60,221 nucleotides of DNA from Oscillibacter sp. (GCA_017547085.1 JAFYQM010000046.1:1-60221); one strand, 5' to 3'; counted from the first letter of the stretch, positions 34,442 to 43,798 are shown. Numbers and translations are program-made. The notes: generated by a model not told the origin, from the letters alone.

Positions 34442-34470
34442 TCATAACGCTCTTCTCCGCCGCATAGACT
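34442..34470 (+). promoter_or_regulatory. Probable sigma-E promoter of spoIIID
   Basis: TCATAAC (34442-34448) and CATAGACT (34463-34470), 14 bases apart, match the sporulation sigma-E pattern (TCATATT, 13-15 bases, CATAcaaT). The predicted start is about 20 bases before the spoIIID ATG, and spoIIID is sigma-E dependent in Bacillus. Confidence 0.55.
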
Positions 34471-34497
34471 GAACCACCAAGAGGCGGGGAGTGTTTC

Positions 34498-34749
34498 ATG
34501 TTGAAAGGGAATATGGAGGAGCGGGCAGAACGCCTCGCTCTTTACATTATAGAGAACCGGACCACCGTCCGCGCCGCCGCGCAGAAATTCGGCGTCAGCA
34601 AATCCACCGTACATAAAGATATCTCCGAGCGGCTGCCGCTGTTCAACCGTCCGCTGTACCTGCAGGCCAAGGAAGTGCTGGATGTCAACAAGGCACAGCG
34701 CCACATTCGCGGCGGGATCGCCACCCGAAAAAAGTACCGCGGCATATGA
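34498..34749 (+). CDS. spoIIID: Sporulation transcription factor SpoIIID
   Basis: 83 residues, the usual length. A helix-turn-helix (TVRAAAQKFGVSKSTVHKDISERLP, about residues 23-47) and the basic tail VLDVNKAQRHIRGGIATRKKY are diagnostic. SpoIIID acts in the mother cell after sigma-E, switching genes on and off on the way to sigma-K. Its presence shows that the host lineage forms endospores. GGGGAG precedes the ATG and a sigma-E-like promoter lies upstream. Confidence 0.95.
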   Translation: MLKGNMEERAERLALYIIENRTTVRAAAQKFGVSKSTVHKDISERLPLFNRPLYLQAKEVLDVNKAQRHIRGGIATRKKYRGI

Positions 34750-34763
34750 AAAGGAGGGGTACC

Positions 34764-35012
34764 ATGGCATACGGGTCCTGCCCACACCAGAAAAAAACGG
34801 TTCCCCCGCCGGCTCCAACCGCCATACCTTCGCCGCCGGAACCGGAAATGCGCCGCTGGCGGCATCCGGTGGACGCAGGCACTGCATCCAATCAGGCCTC
34901 CACACACTATATTCACTGCGCGCTGGCATACCAGAATCAATTGCTGGCGGAGATCAAAACTCTACTGGAGCATATCGCGCTGCAAGGCGGTCCGGAAAAA
35001 GGCGAAAAATAG
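34764..35012 (+). CDS. Small proline-rich hypothetical protein after spoIIID
   Basis: 82 residues with a strong AAGGAGGGG site eight bases before ATG 34764 and 14 bases after spoIIID. The first 30 residues are Pro/Lys-rich (KKTVPPPAPTAIPSPPEPE); the rest forms a probable amphipathic helix (HYIHCALAYQNQLLAEIKTLLEHIAL). No signal peptide or membrane span. Probable cotranscription with spoIIID suggests a sporulation role, but I recognise no family. The stop codon overlaps a terminator stem. Confidence 0.6.
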   Translation: MAYGSCPHQKKTVPPPAPTAIPSPPEPEMRRWRHPVDAGTASNQASTHYIHCALAYQNQLLAEIKTLLEHIALQGGPEKGEK

Positions 35013-35031
35013 CGGCTGCCCCGCTATTTTT
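35005..35031 (+). terminator. Terminator after the spoIIID-small protein unit
   Basis: AAAAATAGCGG (35005-35015) pairs with CCGCTATTTTT (35021-35031) around CTGCC. It overlaps the stop codon at 35010. Confidence 0.88.
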
Positions 35032-35034
35032 CTC

Positions 35035-35063
35035 TTGTGTTTTACAGGGACGGGCTATATAAT
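35035..35063 (+). promoter_or_regulatory. Promoter of the LCP gene
   Basis: -35 TTGTGT (35035-35040) and a perfect -10 TATAAT (35058-35063) are 17 bp apart, directly after the terminator. An AAGGAG site follows at 35097. Confidence 0.75.
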
Positions 35064-35113
35064 GTTTCCAATGTTATGTAAATCTTCCCGTATGATAAGG
35101 AGCGTTGTTTCTC

Positions 35114-36121
35114 ATGCCCAGAATCCCCCGCCGTTTCATTTACAGCGCCGGCCGCATCCTGCTGATCGTGCTGTTTTTAGGTGTTTCTCTGTTCGCCGGC
35201 AGCCGGTGCCTGTTCCGCGCGCCGGAGCAAACACCTGCCACCCCCACCGTGCCGCAGCAACCGCCCGCGGAGGAAGAATCTGACGCACAGGCAGAAGCCG
35301 AAGCACTGGCTGCGGCAGAGGCACTTCGCAGGCATACCGAGCGGAAAGAGAATTTCTATACCATTCTAATCTCCGGTGCGGACGATCAGAACGGCGGCTG
35401 CGACACCAATATCCTGCTGGCAGTCAATGTAGACGGCGGCTACATCCATGGTGTCAGCATCCCCCGCGACACCAAGTCCATCATCCGCGGCGAAAAGCAG
35501 AAGATCAACGCCGCGTACAACATCGGCGGCATGGAGCTGATGAGCGAGGTGATCTCCGACCAGTTGGGCATTCCCGTGGACTATACGGTTTTGGTGGACC
35601 TGCAGGGCTTTGAGGATCTGGTGAACGCCATCGGCGGCGTCACCTTCAACGTCCCCATCGACATGGATTACGATGATCCGCTGCAAGACCTCTCCATCCA
35701 CTTCACCGCAGGCACCCAGTACCTCAACGGCGAGGATGCCCTGAAGGTCGTTCGCTTCCGCCACAATAACGACGGCACCGGCTACGGCAGCGAGGATATC
35801 GGTCGGATGGAGACTCAGCAGAAGTTCCTGAAAACCGTGGCTAAGCAGACCCTAACTGTGAACAATCTGGGCAAGATTGACGAGTTTGTAAAAATTTTTC
35901 AGACCTATGTGGACACCGACCTGACGCTGGGCAATCTGGCGTGGCTGGGCAAGGAAGCCATCAGCATGGGCGTGGAAAACATCAGCTTCTCTACGCTCTC
36001 CAGCAACTGGAAATCCCCCTACATCTATCTTGATCCCGATGAAACGCTGGCACTGGTCAATCAGTATCTGAATCCCTTTGTGGAAGATCGCGTACCGGAG
36101 GACCTGAACATCCCCGAATGA
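35114..36121 (+). CDS. LytR-CpsA-Psr family cell-wall glycopolymer ligase
   Basis: 335 residues from ATG 35114 (a TTG three codons upstream is too close to AAGGAG). An N-terminal membrane anchor (about 12-31) is followed by an Ala/Glu-rich stalk and the LCP catalytic domain: ILISGADDQNGGCDTNILLAVN, VSIPRDTKSII, the KINAAYNIGGMELM stretch, VDLQGFEDLVNAIGGV and VRFRHNNDGTGYGSEDIGRMETQQ. The conserved Arg/Asp residues bind pyrophosphate-lipid. These enzymes attach teichoic acids or polysaccharides to peptidoglycan outside the membrane. The SLH-domain gene just downstream depends on such polymers. Confidence 0.9.
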   Translation: MPRIPRRFIYSAGRILLIVLFLGVSLFAGSRCLFRAPEQTPATPTVPQQPPAEEESDAQAEAEALAAAEALRRHTERKENFYTILISGADDQNGGCDTNILLAVNVDGGYIHGVSIPRDTKSIIRGEKQKINAAYNIGGMELMSEVISDQLGIPVDYTVLVDLQGFEDLVNAIGGVTFNVPIDMDYDDPLQDLSIHFTAGTQYLNGEDALKVVRFRHNNDGTGYGSEDIGRMETQQKFLKTVAKQTLTVNNLGKIDEFVKIFQTYVDTDLTLGNLAWLGKEAISMGVENISFSTLSSNWKSPYIYLDPDETLALVNQYLNPFVEDRVPEDLNIPE

Positions 36122-36151
36122 TTCGTGTTCCCTCCCTGAAAGGAGGCCCCT

Positions 36152-37585
36152 TTGAAAAAACGACTCCCCGCGCTGCTGCTGAGTGCGTGTCTGCTGTTGA
36201 CGGTCCCTGTCTCCGCAGCGCCGGACAGTACCGCAAACTTCACCCGCAGCAAAACCTACAGCGGCCAGTTCTCCGATCTGGCCGCTGATTCGACCTTCTA
36301 TTCTAATATTTCCGCCTTGTATGAATACGGACTTTCCGTGGGCAAACCCAATGGCAGCTACGGTGTAAAGGATTCCCTGACCGTAGGACAGTCCGTGATC
36401 TTTGCAGGACGCATCCGCAGCCTGTACCGCACCGGCGATCCGGAAGCAGGCCCCGCCGCCTATCCGGCGGAAAATGGGCTTGCTGCCACGCCGTACCTGC
36501 GTTACCTGCAGGCGGAGGGCGTGCTGGATGATGCACTGGATGCCCAGCTGACCGCCGCAGCTACCCGCGCGCAGATGGCCCACATTCTGGCAAATTTGCT
36601 GCCGGAGGAGGCTCTGCCTTCCATCCATACCGATCTGGTGACCCGTTGCTACGCCACCGGCCGTTTTATCCCCGATGTGACGGCGGCCACGCCCTATTAC
36701 GGAGACATTCTCGCCCTTTACCGTAAGGGCATCAGCATTGGCAGTGATGCTGCGGGTTCCTTCCTGCCGGACGCCCCCATTACCCGCGGTGCTGTGGCCG
36801 CCATGCTGACACGGATCATCGATCCCTCCCTGCGTGTCACACCCCAGTGGGATCCGACATCCGTGCACTCGGCAAAAGGAGCCACACTTTCCTCTCTGAT
36901 TCAAGCGGGAACCTATATCCCCGCCCCCACTACTGCCGCAGAGATGGACGAAAGCATCCGCTTCATACTCTCCTCCGGGAGCAACGTTTTGCCCCTGAAA
37001 TACCCATCCCTGACCATGGTGCAGGCAAGGGACGTGATGATGCAGGCCCTTTCCGCCGTGAAGGTCTATTGTGAGCAGAGCTATAATCAGGCCACCTGCA
37101 TCTACGCTCCCAGCGGAGAGATCACCATTACCTTTTCTGCCTCGGCCGCAACCGAAACAGACATCGCTTACTACCGGGAAACCGCTTTACATGCCGCCAT
37201 TGCCGTCCATGATGAGCTCTGGCGCAACGGGGTTCTGCATGAGGGCATGAGCCAGTGGGAGAAAGCGCTGGTGTACTACACCTGGGTCTGCGAAAACTGC
37301 GCCTATGACGAAACCGCCGGAGACGATTCCTTCAGCCATCTGCCGTACAGTCTGTTTACGCAGGGCAAAGCGGTGTGCGATGGCTATACCGGAGCCTACA
37401 ACCTTCTGCTGAAACTGGAAGGCATTGCGTGCAGCGCCTATGTGCAGGACAGTCATATCTGGACGGTGGCCACGCTGGACGGCACCGAATACCACATCGA
37501 CACCACATGGGGTGACAGCGGTAATGACATCAACTATGTTTTCTTTGCCATGACGCCCGCCCAATCTCTCCTTTACCACCAATAA
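36152..37585 (+). CDS. Exported protein with SLH domains and a transglutaminase-like domain
   Basis: 477 residues starting at a TTG with AAAGGAGG eight bases ahead; no ATG fits. Signal peptide 1-23 (VPVSA-A). The N-terminal half has SLH-type repeats (FSDLAADSTFYSNISALYEYGLSVG, ATRAQMAHILANLLPEEALP, and YYGDILALYRKGISIGSDAAGSFLPDAPITRGAVAAML read in pieces), which bind cell-wall polymer. The C-terminal half is transglutaminase-like: Cys in GKAVCDGYTGAYNLLL, His in DSHIWTV and Asp in IDTTWGDSG. It is probably a wall-bound peptidase-like enzyme, and it follows the LCP gene by 30 bases. Confidence 0.85.
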   Translation: MKKRLPALLLSACLLLTVPVSAAPDSTANFTRSKTYSGQFSDLAADSTFYSNISALYEYGLSVGKPNGSYGVKDSLTVGQSVIFAGRIRSLYRTGDPEAGPAAYPAENGLAATPYLRYLQAEGVLDDALDAQLTAAATRAQMAHILANLLPEEALPSIHTDLVTRCYATGRFIPDVTAATPYYGDILALYRKGISIGSDAAGSFLPDAPITRGAVAAMLTRIIDPSLRVTPQWDPTSVHSAKGATLSSLIQAGTYIPAPTTAAEMDESIRFILSSGSNVLPLKYPSLTMVQARDVMMQALSAVKVYCEQSYNQATCIYAPSGEITITFSASAATETDIAYYRETALHAAIAVHDELWRNGVLHEGMSQWEKALVYYTWVCENCAYDETAGDDSFSHLPYSLFTQGKAVCDGYTGAYNLLLKLEGIACSAYVQDSHIWTVATLDGTEYHIDTTWGDSGNDINYVFFAMTPAQSLLYHQ

Positions 37586-37587
37586 AC

Positions 37588-37622
37588 AAACAGCCCGTGA
37601 ACCAAACGTTCACGGGCTGTTT
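37588..37622. terminator. Bidirectional terminator between convergent genes
   Basis: AAACAGCCCGTGAAC pairs perfectly with GTTCACGGGCTGTTT around a five-base loop, between the SLH gene and the oppositely oriented DUF3810 gene. Confidence 0.9.
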
Positions 37623-37623
37623 C

Positions 37624-38721
37624 TTATGTAAAATCCTTATAGTAGGCCACCAGCATATCCACCACGGTACCGTAGGACTGGATCCCCCGCTCATCACCGT
37701 AGGATTTCAGCAGTCCGTCATAGACGGTGGTGGATGCTTTCTGCACCACGGTATCGTTGAACTGCTCCCAGTAGGCGTTGTTGTAGGCCAGATCGGCCTG
37801 CACTCCTTCCGGCAGCTGCTCGCGGATCATCCAGTACAGGTCCGGACTCAGCCGGTACAGGGCGTTGCCCACATGGATAAAGGCTTTCAGCCAGCCGGAG
37901 TACACATACTCCTCTTCCCCGCTGGTAGTAGCCGCCAGAACGGCGAGGAAGTTGCACTCCTGCTCCGAGGCAATGCCCCGCTGATGGGCCAGCTCATGGG
38001 CAATGGTGGACGGCAGCATACAGGCAGGACTGTCTACATTCACATTGGACTCCCCGGTGTAGGCACAGTAGAAGCCGGTGAAATCCATCCGACTCATCAG
38101 GCGGGAAAAGCGCATAGCTTTGACTCCCGGATCGTCAAACTCCATAAAGGGGAATTGCTGCTCCACTGCGGTGTAGATCCCCGATGCCTTGGCCAGAATC
38201 TCCTCATGCGGCACGGCAAACACGCCGTTCTCATCCCGCGGCACATCGTCAGCGGCATCCAGCAGCTGGCGGGCAACGTAAACCGTCACTTCCAGCAGTT
38301 CCTCCGGTGCTACCGGCTCGGCGTAAATGCCGGATTTTTCCTGAAAGCTGTCCGTCCAGAAGTTGACGCCCCACAGCAGGCTGAAGCAGGCGTACAGGGA
38401 AAGTCCCGTGCAGGCCGCGCCCAGCACCGCACTGTAAAGCCGTTGTCCCCTTCGGTCTTTCGCCTTAACGACAGCCATGACGCTCCAAACCACATAGGCA
38501 GCGGCAAACACCACCAGCGCTGCCGTCAGCACTTCCATCACAGAAATCTCCGTCAGGTAGCACAGCTTGCCAAGCCCTGTTTTCAGCGGTGTAGTGACGT
38601 GGTCGGCAAAGGCGTTCATCCATGTACGGTTTCCCCGACAGAGGAAATAGGCTGCCAGCGCCAAAAGGTCTGCCAGCAGCCAGATATGCAGTTTTTTATA
38701 GTTTCGCAAAAAAGCTTTCAT
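37624..38721 (-). CDS. DUF3810-family membrane protein with HExxH metallopeptidase motif
   Basis: 365 residues. Three membrane spans lie in the first 120 residues (about 11-28, 61-82 and 97-117). The rest is extracytoplasmic and carries HELAHQ (His242, Glu243, His246) followed by ASEQECNF, where a glutamate could be the third zinc ligand. The layout matches DUF3810 and suggests a membrane-tethered zinc protease. The substrate is unknown. No strong ribosome site is seen, so the start is the least certain part. The stop abuts the shared terminator. Confidence 0.75.
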   Translation of the reverse strand: MKAFLRNYKKLHIWLLADLLALAAYFLCRGNRTWMNAFADHVTTPLKTGLGKLCYLTEISVMEVLTAALVVFAAAYVVWSVMAVVKAKDRRGQRLYSAVLGAACTGLSLYACFSLLWGVNFWTDSFQEKSGIYAEPVAPEELLEVTVYVARQLLDAADDVPRDENGVFAVPHEEILAKASGIYTAVEQQFPFMEFDDPGVKAMRFSRLMSRMDFTGFYCAYTGESNVNVDSPACMLPSTIAHELAHQRGIASEQECNFLAVLAATTSGEEEYVYSGWLKAFIHVGNALYRLSPDLYWMIREQLPEGVQADLAYNNAYWEQFNDTVVQKASTTVYDGLLKSYGDERGIQSYGTVVDMLVAYYKDFT

Positions 38722-38783
38722 ATCAATATGGGTTCCGTTGCTGCACTGTCCCCCCCTTCACAAGCGGGTACAGCACTATGAAG

Positions 38784-39518
38784 TTACTCCGCAGCCGCCA
38801 GCAGCTGCTTCGTATATTCCTCTTTCGGATGGTCGAAGATCTCCTCCACCGCTCCCTGCTCCACAATGCGGCCCTGCTTCATCACCAGCACCCGGTCGCA
38901 CAGCTGATAGACCACATTCAGGTCGTGGGAAATGAACAGAAAGCTGAGATCCAGTTCGTCCCGCAGCTGCCGCAGCAGCTGCAGAATCTGCGCCTGAATG
39001 GTCACATCCAGCGCAGAGACCGGCTCATCGGCAATAATGAACCGCGGACGCATGATGAGGGCGGCCGCAATACTGACGCGCTGCCGCTGACCGCCGGAAA
39101 GCTCGGAGGGTTTTGCCGCAAGGACTTCCTCCGGCAGTTCCACCCGTTCCAGCATCTCCCGCACGCGGCGTTTGCGTTCCGCAGTGTCATATTTGCCGTA
39201 GATGCGCAGCGGCTCCTCCAGAATCCACTCCACCGTATAGGCGGGGTTCAGAGAACTGTACGGGTCCTGAAAAATCATCTGAGGGCGCTTCGTGTAATGT
39301 ACCACTTCGCCCTTGTCTGGTTCCACCATACCGAGGATGGTGCGGGCCAGCGTGGACTTGCCGGTGCCGGACTCGCCTACAAGGCCGAGGATCTCTCCCC
39401 GCCGTACATCAAAGCTGACGTCGTGCAGCACTTCCTGATAGGTCTTTCTCCCGAACAAACCGCCCTCGCGGTAACCGCTGGTCACATGCTGGAGGGACAG
39501 CACCAGTTCTTCACTCAT
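38784..39518 (-). CDS. dppF: Peptide/nickel-type ABC transporter ATP-binding protein DppF
   Basis: 244 residues from ATG 39518, overlapping the dppD stop as ATGA. Walker [10 protein letters not shown], signature [15 protein letters not shown] and Walker [14 protein letters not shown] are clear, as is the family's [28 protein letters not shown]. The long C-terminal tail of some OppF proteins is shorter here. It is the second motor subunit of the dppABCDF importer. Confidence 0.9.
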   Translation of the reverse strand: MSEELVLSLQHVTSGYREGGLFGRKTYQEVLHDVSFDVRRGEILGLVGESGTGKSTLARTILGMVEPDKGEVVHYTKRPQMIFQDPYSSLNPAYTVEWILEEPLRIYGKYDTAERKRRVREMLERVELPEEVLAAKPSELSGGQRQRVSIAAALIMRPRFIIADEPVSALDVTIQAQILQLLRQLRDELDLSFLFISHDLNVVYQLCDRVLVMKQGRIVEQGAVEEIFDHPKEEYTKQLLAAAE

Positions 39519-40306
39519 GGCTGGTCCTCCTTTCTGCAGCGGGTGGGGATAGCAGCAACAAGGCGCTGGGTATAGGGATGCTGCGGATGGTGGAACACCG
39601 TCTCCGTTTCTCCCTCTTCTACCAGCACACCCCGCTGCATCACGGCGACCCGACGGCACAGCTTGCGCACCACATTCAGATTGTGGGAGATGAACAGCAT
39701 GGAAATACCGGACTCCCGGTTCAGCTTCTTTAAAAGGTCAAGAATCTGGGCCTGAATGGTCACATCCAGCGCAGTGGTAGGCTCGTCCAGCAGCAGCAGG
39801 CGGGGCTTAATGACGATAGCCGCCGCGATCATAGCCCGCTGCAGCATACCGCCGGAAAGCTCATGGGGATATTTGTCATACACCGCCTCAGGATCAGCCA
39901 GCTCTACGGCCGCCATGGCCTCCAGTGCCATGCGGCGGCGTTCTTCCTTCGTCAGCTTCGTGTGGATGAGGAGCACCTCCTCCACCTGTTCGCCAATCTT
40001 CATCAGCGGGTCCATGGAACTCATGGGCTCCTGAAATACCACGCCGATCTCCTTGCCGTGGAGCTTTCTCAGCTCCGCGCGATCAGCGTGGAGCAGATCT
40101 TTGCCGTCCAGCAAGATCTCGCCGGTATAGTCGCATTGTCTGCGGGGCAGTAAGCCTGCAATACTCATGGCAGTCACGCTCTTGCCGGAGCCGGACTCGC
40201 CCACAAGGCCGAGGATCTCCCCGTCCTCAATGTGCAGGGACACACCGGAAACGGCCTCCCGGTCCCGGTCGTGGAATTTGACATGCAGGTCACGAATTTC
40301 CAGCAT
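39515..40306 (-). CDS. dppD: Peptide/nickel-type ABC transporter ATP-binding protein DppD
   Basis: 263 residues. Walker [10 protein letters not shown], the [22 protein letters not shown] segment, signature [15 protein letters not shown] and Walker [13 protein letters not shown] are all DppD/OppD hallmarks. The C-terminal [15 protein letters not shown] region precedes where a Cys-rich tail is often found. It overlaps dppF by four bases and shares one base with dppC. Confidence 0.9.
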   Translation of the reverse strand: MLEIRDLHVKFHDRDREAVSGVSLHIEDGEILGLVGESGSGKSVTAMSIAGLLPRRQCDYTGEILLDGKDLLHADRAELRKLHGKEIGVVFQEPMSSMDPLMKIGEQVEEVLLIHTKLTKEERRRMALEAMAAVELADPEAVYDKYPHELSGGMLQRAMIAAAIVIKPRLLLLDEPTTALDVTIQAQILDLLKKLNRESGISMLFISHNLNVVRKLCRRVAVMQRGVLVEEGETETVFHHPQHPYTQRLVAAIPTRCRKEDQP

Positions 40307-41121
40307 CAGTCCACCTCCCCGTCCCGGCGCTGCAGGCTCTCACCGATCAGGCCCACGCCGAATATCAGCAGCACCATGAAAAAGCCGGTGCCGAGGGCGT
40401 ACCACGGTGCCGCGCCGAACATGCCCTGCGCCTCGGAAAGCATGTAGCCCATGGAGGCGTCAGGCGGGGTCACGCCGATGCCCAGATAGCTCATGGAGGC
40501 CTCCGCCAGCACCGCGTTGTTGAAGCCGATGGTGATGGCAGGCAGCAGCACCTGCATGATATTGGGCAGAATATGTACCCACAGAATGCGGGCAGAGGAC
40601 GCACCCATCAGCCGGGCGCTTTTCACATAGTTGGCGTCCCGCAGTCCCGCGTAAGCGGTGCGGGTCACGCGGGCAAAGCTGGGGATGAACACCAGTCCCA
40701 GCGCCAGCACTACGTTAACGGTCTTGCCGGGTCCCATGATGCTGATGATGACCATGGCCAGCAGGATGCTGGGGAAGGCCGTCAGGATGTCACCCAGCCG
40801 CATCAGCACTGCGTCCGCGAGGCCGCCGAAATAGCCGGTCAGCGCACCCAGCAGCGTGCCAAACACCGCGCCGATCACCACCGTTGCAACAGCGATGGCA
40901 AAGGTGGTTCCCGCACCCTTCATGACGCGGCTGAAAATATCGCGGCCGAAGTTGTCCGTCCCCAGCAGATACTGCAGGGAGGGCTTCGCAAACTTGGGGC
41001 CGACACTCATGGCGTTGGGATCGTAAGGTGTCCAGAAGTAGCCCGCCACGATCAAAAGCACCAGCACGCCGGTCAGGATCAGACCCGCGGCCAGATAGCC
41101 GTTCATGCTTGTCTTTTTCAT
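40306..41121 (-). CDS. dppC: Peptide/nickel-type ABC permease DppC
   Basis: 271 residues, six membrane spans. LGTDNFGRDIFSRVMKGA near residue 55 and the EAA coupling loop (YVKSARLMGASSARILWVHILP) are conserved in OppC/DppC. It starts inside the end of dppB by four bases. It forms the channel with DppB. Confidence 0.9.
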   Translation of the reverse strand: MKKTSMNGYLAAGLILTGVLVLLIVAGYFWTPYDPNAMSVGPKFAKPSLQYLLGTDNFGRDIFSRVMKGAGTTFAIAVATVVIGAVFGTLLGALTGYFGGLADAVLMRLGDILTAFPSILLAMVIISIMGPGKTVNVVLALGLVFIPSFARVTRTAYAGLRDANYVKSARLMGASSARILWVHILPNIMQVLLPAITIGFNNAVLAEASMSYLGIGVTPPDASMGYMLSEAQGMFGAAPWYALGTGFFMVLLIFGVGLIGESLQRRDGEVD

Positions 41122-42065
41122 GCGTCACCTCCCAGCTGCAGGCGGGGGTCGATACGGGCGTTGACAAGATCTGCCACCGTGCCCGCCAGCACCACCCAGA
41201 AAGCAAGGATGACCACAATGGCCTGCACCACGGGATAGTCGCGGTTGGCAATGGACACCACCAGCATCCGTCCCAGTCCGGGGATGCCGAAGACCTGCTC
41301 CACCACGATACCGCCGGCCACAATCTCCGCCATGGTCTGGGCGAGGAAGGTGACCACCGGCACCAGTGCATTTTTCAGCACATGGCGGCGCAGCACCGCG
41401 CCGCGGTCATTGCCGCGGGAGATGGCAGTGCGGACATAGCTCTTGCGCTGTTCACTGCGGATGGTGCTGCGCAGCATCCGCCCCGTCATGGCGATGCGGG
41501 GGATGGCAATGGCAACGGAAGCAAACAGCAGATGCTTCAGCGCCACCGGAACATTCGTCAATCCGGGAAATGCGCCCGGCGTGAACCAGTGCAGAATGGT
41601 GCCGAACACCCACGAGAGGATCATACCCGTGAAAAAGGGTGGAATGGCCATAAACAACTGGTTGCCCGTGGTATGTACTGCGCCGAAGAGGCCGCCGGAA
41701 CGCTGGGCAGACCAGATCCCCAAGGGAATGGAGATCACCGTGATGATCACAAAGCTCAACAGGCTCAGGCACAGCGTCACCAGAATTTTGGGAGCCAGCA
41801 ATTCGCCTACCGGCTGGTAATAGTCATAGGACATGCCCAGATCGCCGGTGACAAAGCCCAGCAACCAGTCACCGTAGCGCACGACAAGGGGGCGGTTCAA
41901 TCCCATCTCCTCCCGCAGAGCCGCCAGCGCCTCGGGGGTCGCCTCGGTGCCCAGCATCATTTCCGCGGGGTCGCCGGAGATCAGATCAAACGCCACAAAC
42001 GCCAGAAAGGAGACAACAACCATGGTCACCAGCAGCGTTGCGATACGTTTTGCCGCGTACTTCAT
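41118..42065 (-). CDS. dppB: Peptide/nickel-type ABC permease DppB
   Basis: 315 residues, six membrane spans. An N-terminal helix is followed by LREEMGLNRPLVVRYGDWL, the classic DppB/OppB signature, and the EAA loop YVRTAISRGNDRGAVLRRHVLKNAL. The end EQVFGIPGLGRMLVVSIANRDYPVVQAIV is also typical. It lies about 43 bases after the binding-protein gene. Confidence 0.9.
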   Translation of the reverse strand: MKYAAKRIATLLVTMVVVSFLAFVAFDLISGDPAEMMLGTEATPEALAALREEMGLNRPLVVRYGDWLLGFVTGDLGMSYDYYQPVGELLAPKILVTLCLSLLSFVIITVISIPLGIWSAQRSGGLFGAVHTTGNQLFMAIPPFFTGMILSWVFGTILHWFTPGAFPGLTNVPVALKHLLFASVAIAIPRIAMTGRMLRSTIRSEQRKSYVRTAISRGNDRGAVLRRHVLKNALVPVVTFLAQTMAEIVAGGIVVEQVFGIPGLGRMLVVSIANRDYPVVQAIVVILAFWVVLAGTVADLVNARIDPRLQLGGDA

Positions 42066-42108
42066 GCGTCTCGTCTCCTTTCCGAAAAGGTCATATGAAT
42101 TTTCAAAC

Positions 42109-43632
42109 TTATGCGTAACGGATGGTGGAGAGATCCATTACATAGATGGGATAGAAGGTCACACCCTCCAGTCCCTTGCGCAGGGCCACCAGATCGGCCA
42201 TGTCCTGAATGTAGACGTTGGCGGCATTCTCCGCCAGATTGCGGGTCATTTCCCGATAGATCTCCGTCTGCTCCGCATCGTCATAGCAGGCCTGTGCCGC
42301 GGCAAACAGCTGATCATACGCATCGTTGTCGTAGTTGATCATGTTCTTGGAGTGAACAGAGGTCCAACGCTCCAGCAGGGCGCGGGCGGTCATGGTGCTG
42401 GCATCGAAGCCCACCATGGTGGACTGGAACTGACGGCCGCCGTAGACGTCGGACAACCAGGTGCCCCACTCCACCAGCTGGATCTCAGCGGTAATGTTCA
42501 CTTTCTTCAGCTGCTCCACCACGACCTGTGCGGTGTCGATGTGAGGCTGATAGTTGGAGGGAACGGTGATGGTCATGGTAAAGCCATCGGCATAGCCGGC
42601 GTCTGCCAGCAGGGTCTTGGCCTTTTCCACATCATAGGGGTAGTAATTGTTGAGGCTCTCGTCAAAATACTTGCCAAAAGCGGGATACATACTGGAACCC
42701 AGCAGGCTGCCGTAGCCGTCAAAGGCCAGATCGAGGATCTGCTGCTTGTCCACGGCATAGCACAGTGCCTGACGAACACGGATGTCATCAAAGGGCTTCT
42801 CCGCATGGTTCAGGTACAGGGCCTGCACCAGATTCATGGTACCCTCGATGACGTTGAAGTCCTCGTTCAGCTGGCTCACCTGCGTGCTGGTGAGGTGGCC
42901 AAACATGTCCACCGCGCCGCTCTTGAGACTCATGAGGATGCTGTCGGCATTCTCGATAATCTTGAAGGTGACCTTGTTCAGATGGGCGGGGGTGCCCCAG
43001 TATTCGTCAAACTTCTCCAGCACCACGGAATCCTGTGCTGTACGGGAGACAAACTTGAACGGGCCGGTACCCACAGGCTTGGTATCCTGCTCGGCGTAGT
43101 CCGTGGGCAGAATGGCCACGGTCAGATAGGACAGGAACTCGTTGCTGGGCTCCGCCAGACCGATCTCCACGGTGTGATCGTCCACTGCGGTCAAATAGGC
43201 AATATTAGCAAAAGCCGCTACCTCTTGCACGCCCTCGTCAGAGGCGTCCCGGCAGCGGCTGATGGAATTCACTACATCCTCTGCCGTCACCGCATCTCCA
43301 TTGTGGAACTTCACACCTTCCCGCAGGGTAAAGGTGTAGGTCAGTCCATCCTCGGAAATGGTATACTTTTCAGCAACAGCAGGGGTTAAATCTCCCGTAG
43401 AAGTGGGCTTTACAAGGCCCTCAAACACATTGAACATGACTTCTTTGGTTCCTGCCGCCACCGCTTTGTGGGGGTCAAGACTGTCGTCCAGATCCTGTGC
43501 GATGCCAACGTTCAGTTCGTTGGCTGCTGCCCGATCCTCCGGGGTCTGCTCTGCGCTGCCGCCTCCACAACCGGTGAGTACGGTGCTCAGGAGTGCTCCC
43601 AAGAGAACGAGCGCCAAAATTTTCTTTTTCAT
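42109..43632 (-). CDS. dppA: Peptide/nickel-type substrate-binding lipoprotein DppA
   Basis: 507 residues from ATG 43632 (GGAGA site). The lipobox LTGC-G sits at about residue 22. The body is a family 5 (SBP_bac_5) protein: NVGIAQDLDDSLDPHKAV, EKYTISEDGLTYTFTLREGVKFHNGDAVTAEDVV, VRQALCYAVDKQQIL and YPYDVEKAKTLLADAGY. Ligands in this family range from peptides to nickel, glycosides and heme, so the dpp name is by resemblance. First gene of the operon. Confidence 0.88.
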   Translation of the reverse strand: MKKKILALVLLGALLSTVLTGCGGGSAEQTPEDRAAANELNVGIAQDLDDSLDPHKAVAAGTKEVMFNVFEGLVKPTSTGDLTPAVAEKYTISEDGLTYTFTLREGVKFHNGDAVTAEDVVNSISRCRDASDEGVQEVAAFANIAYLTAVDDHTVEIGLAEPSNEFLSYLTVAILPTDYAEQDTKPVGTGPFKFVSRTAQDSVVLEKFDEYWGTPAHLNKVTFKIIENADSILMSLKSGAVDMFGHLTSTQVSQLNEDFNVIEGTMNLVQALYLNHAEKPFDDIRVRQALCYAVDKQQILDLAFDGYGSLLGSSMYPAFGKYFDESLNNYYPYDVEKAKTLLADAGYADGFTMTITVPSNYQPHIDTAQVVVEQLKKVNITAEIQLVEWGTWLSDVYGGRQFQSTMVGFDASTMTARALLERWTSVHSKNMINYDNDAYDQLFAAAQACYDDAEQTEIYREMTRNLAENAANVYIQDMADLVALRKGLEGVTFYPIYVMDLSTIRYA

Positions 43633-43725
43633 GATGTTTCTCCTTTTCATCACCGCCCCTTTCGGTGGTCGGTGTGGCTTTTAGCCATGACAGAAAATTC
43701 GGCTCTATTCAGTTGTAAAAATTTG

Positions 43726-43761
43726 AGCCTTGCGGAACGTCAAAGGGCACTCCGCAAGGCT
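43726..43761 (-). terminator. Terminator downstream of the AI-2E-type permease
   Basis: AGCCTTGCGGA (43726-43736) pairs with 43751-43761 and is followed by CAAATTTTT on the minus strand, about 37 bases after the stop. Confidence 0.8.
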
Positions 43762-43798
43762 TTATTTTACAGGATATATACTGTAATTGCAAGAGGAT

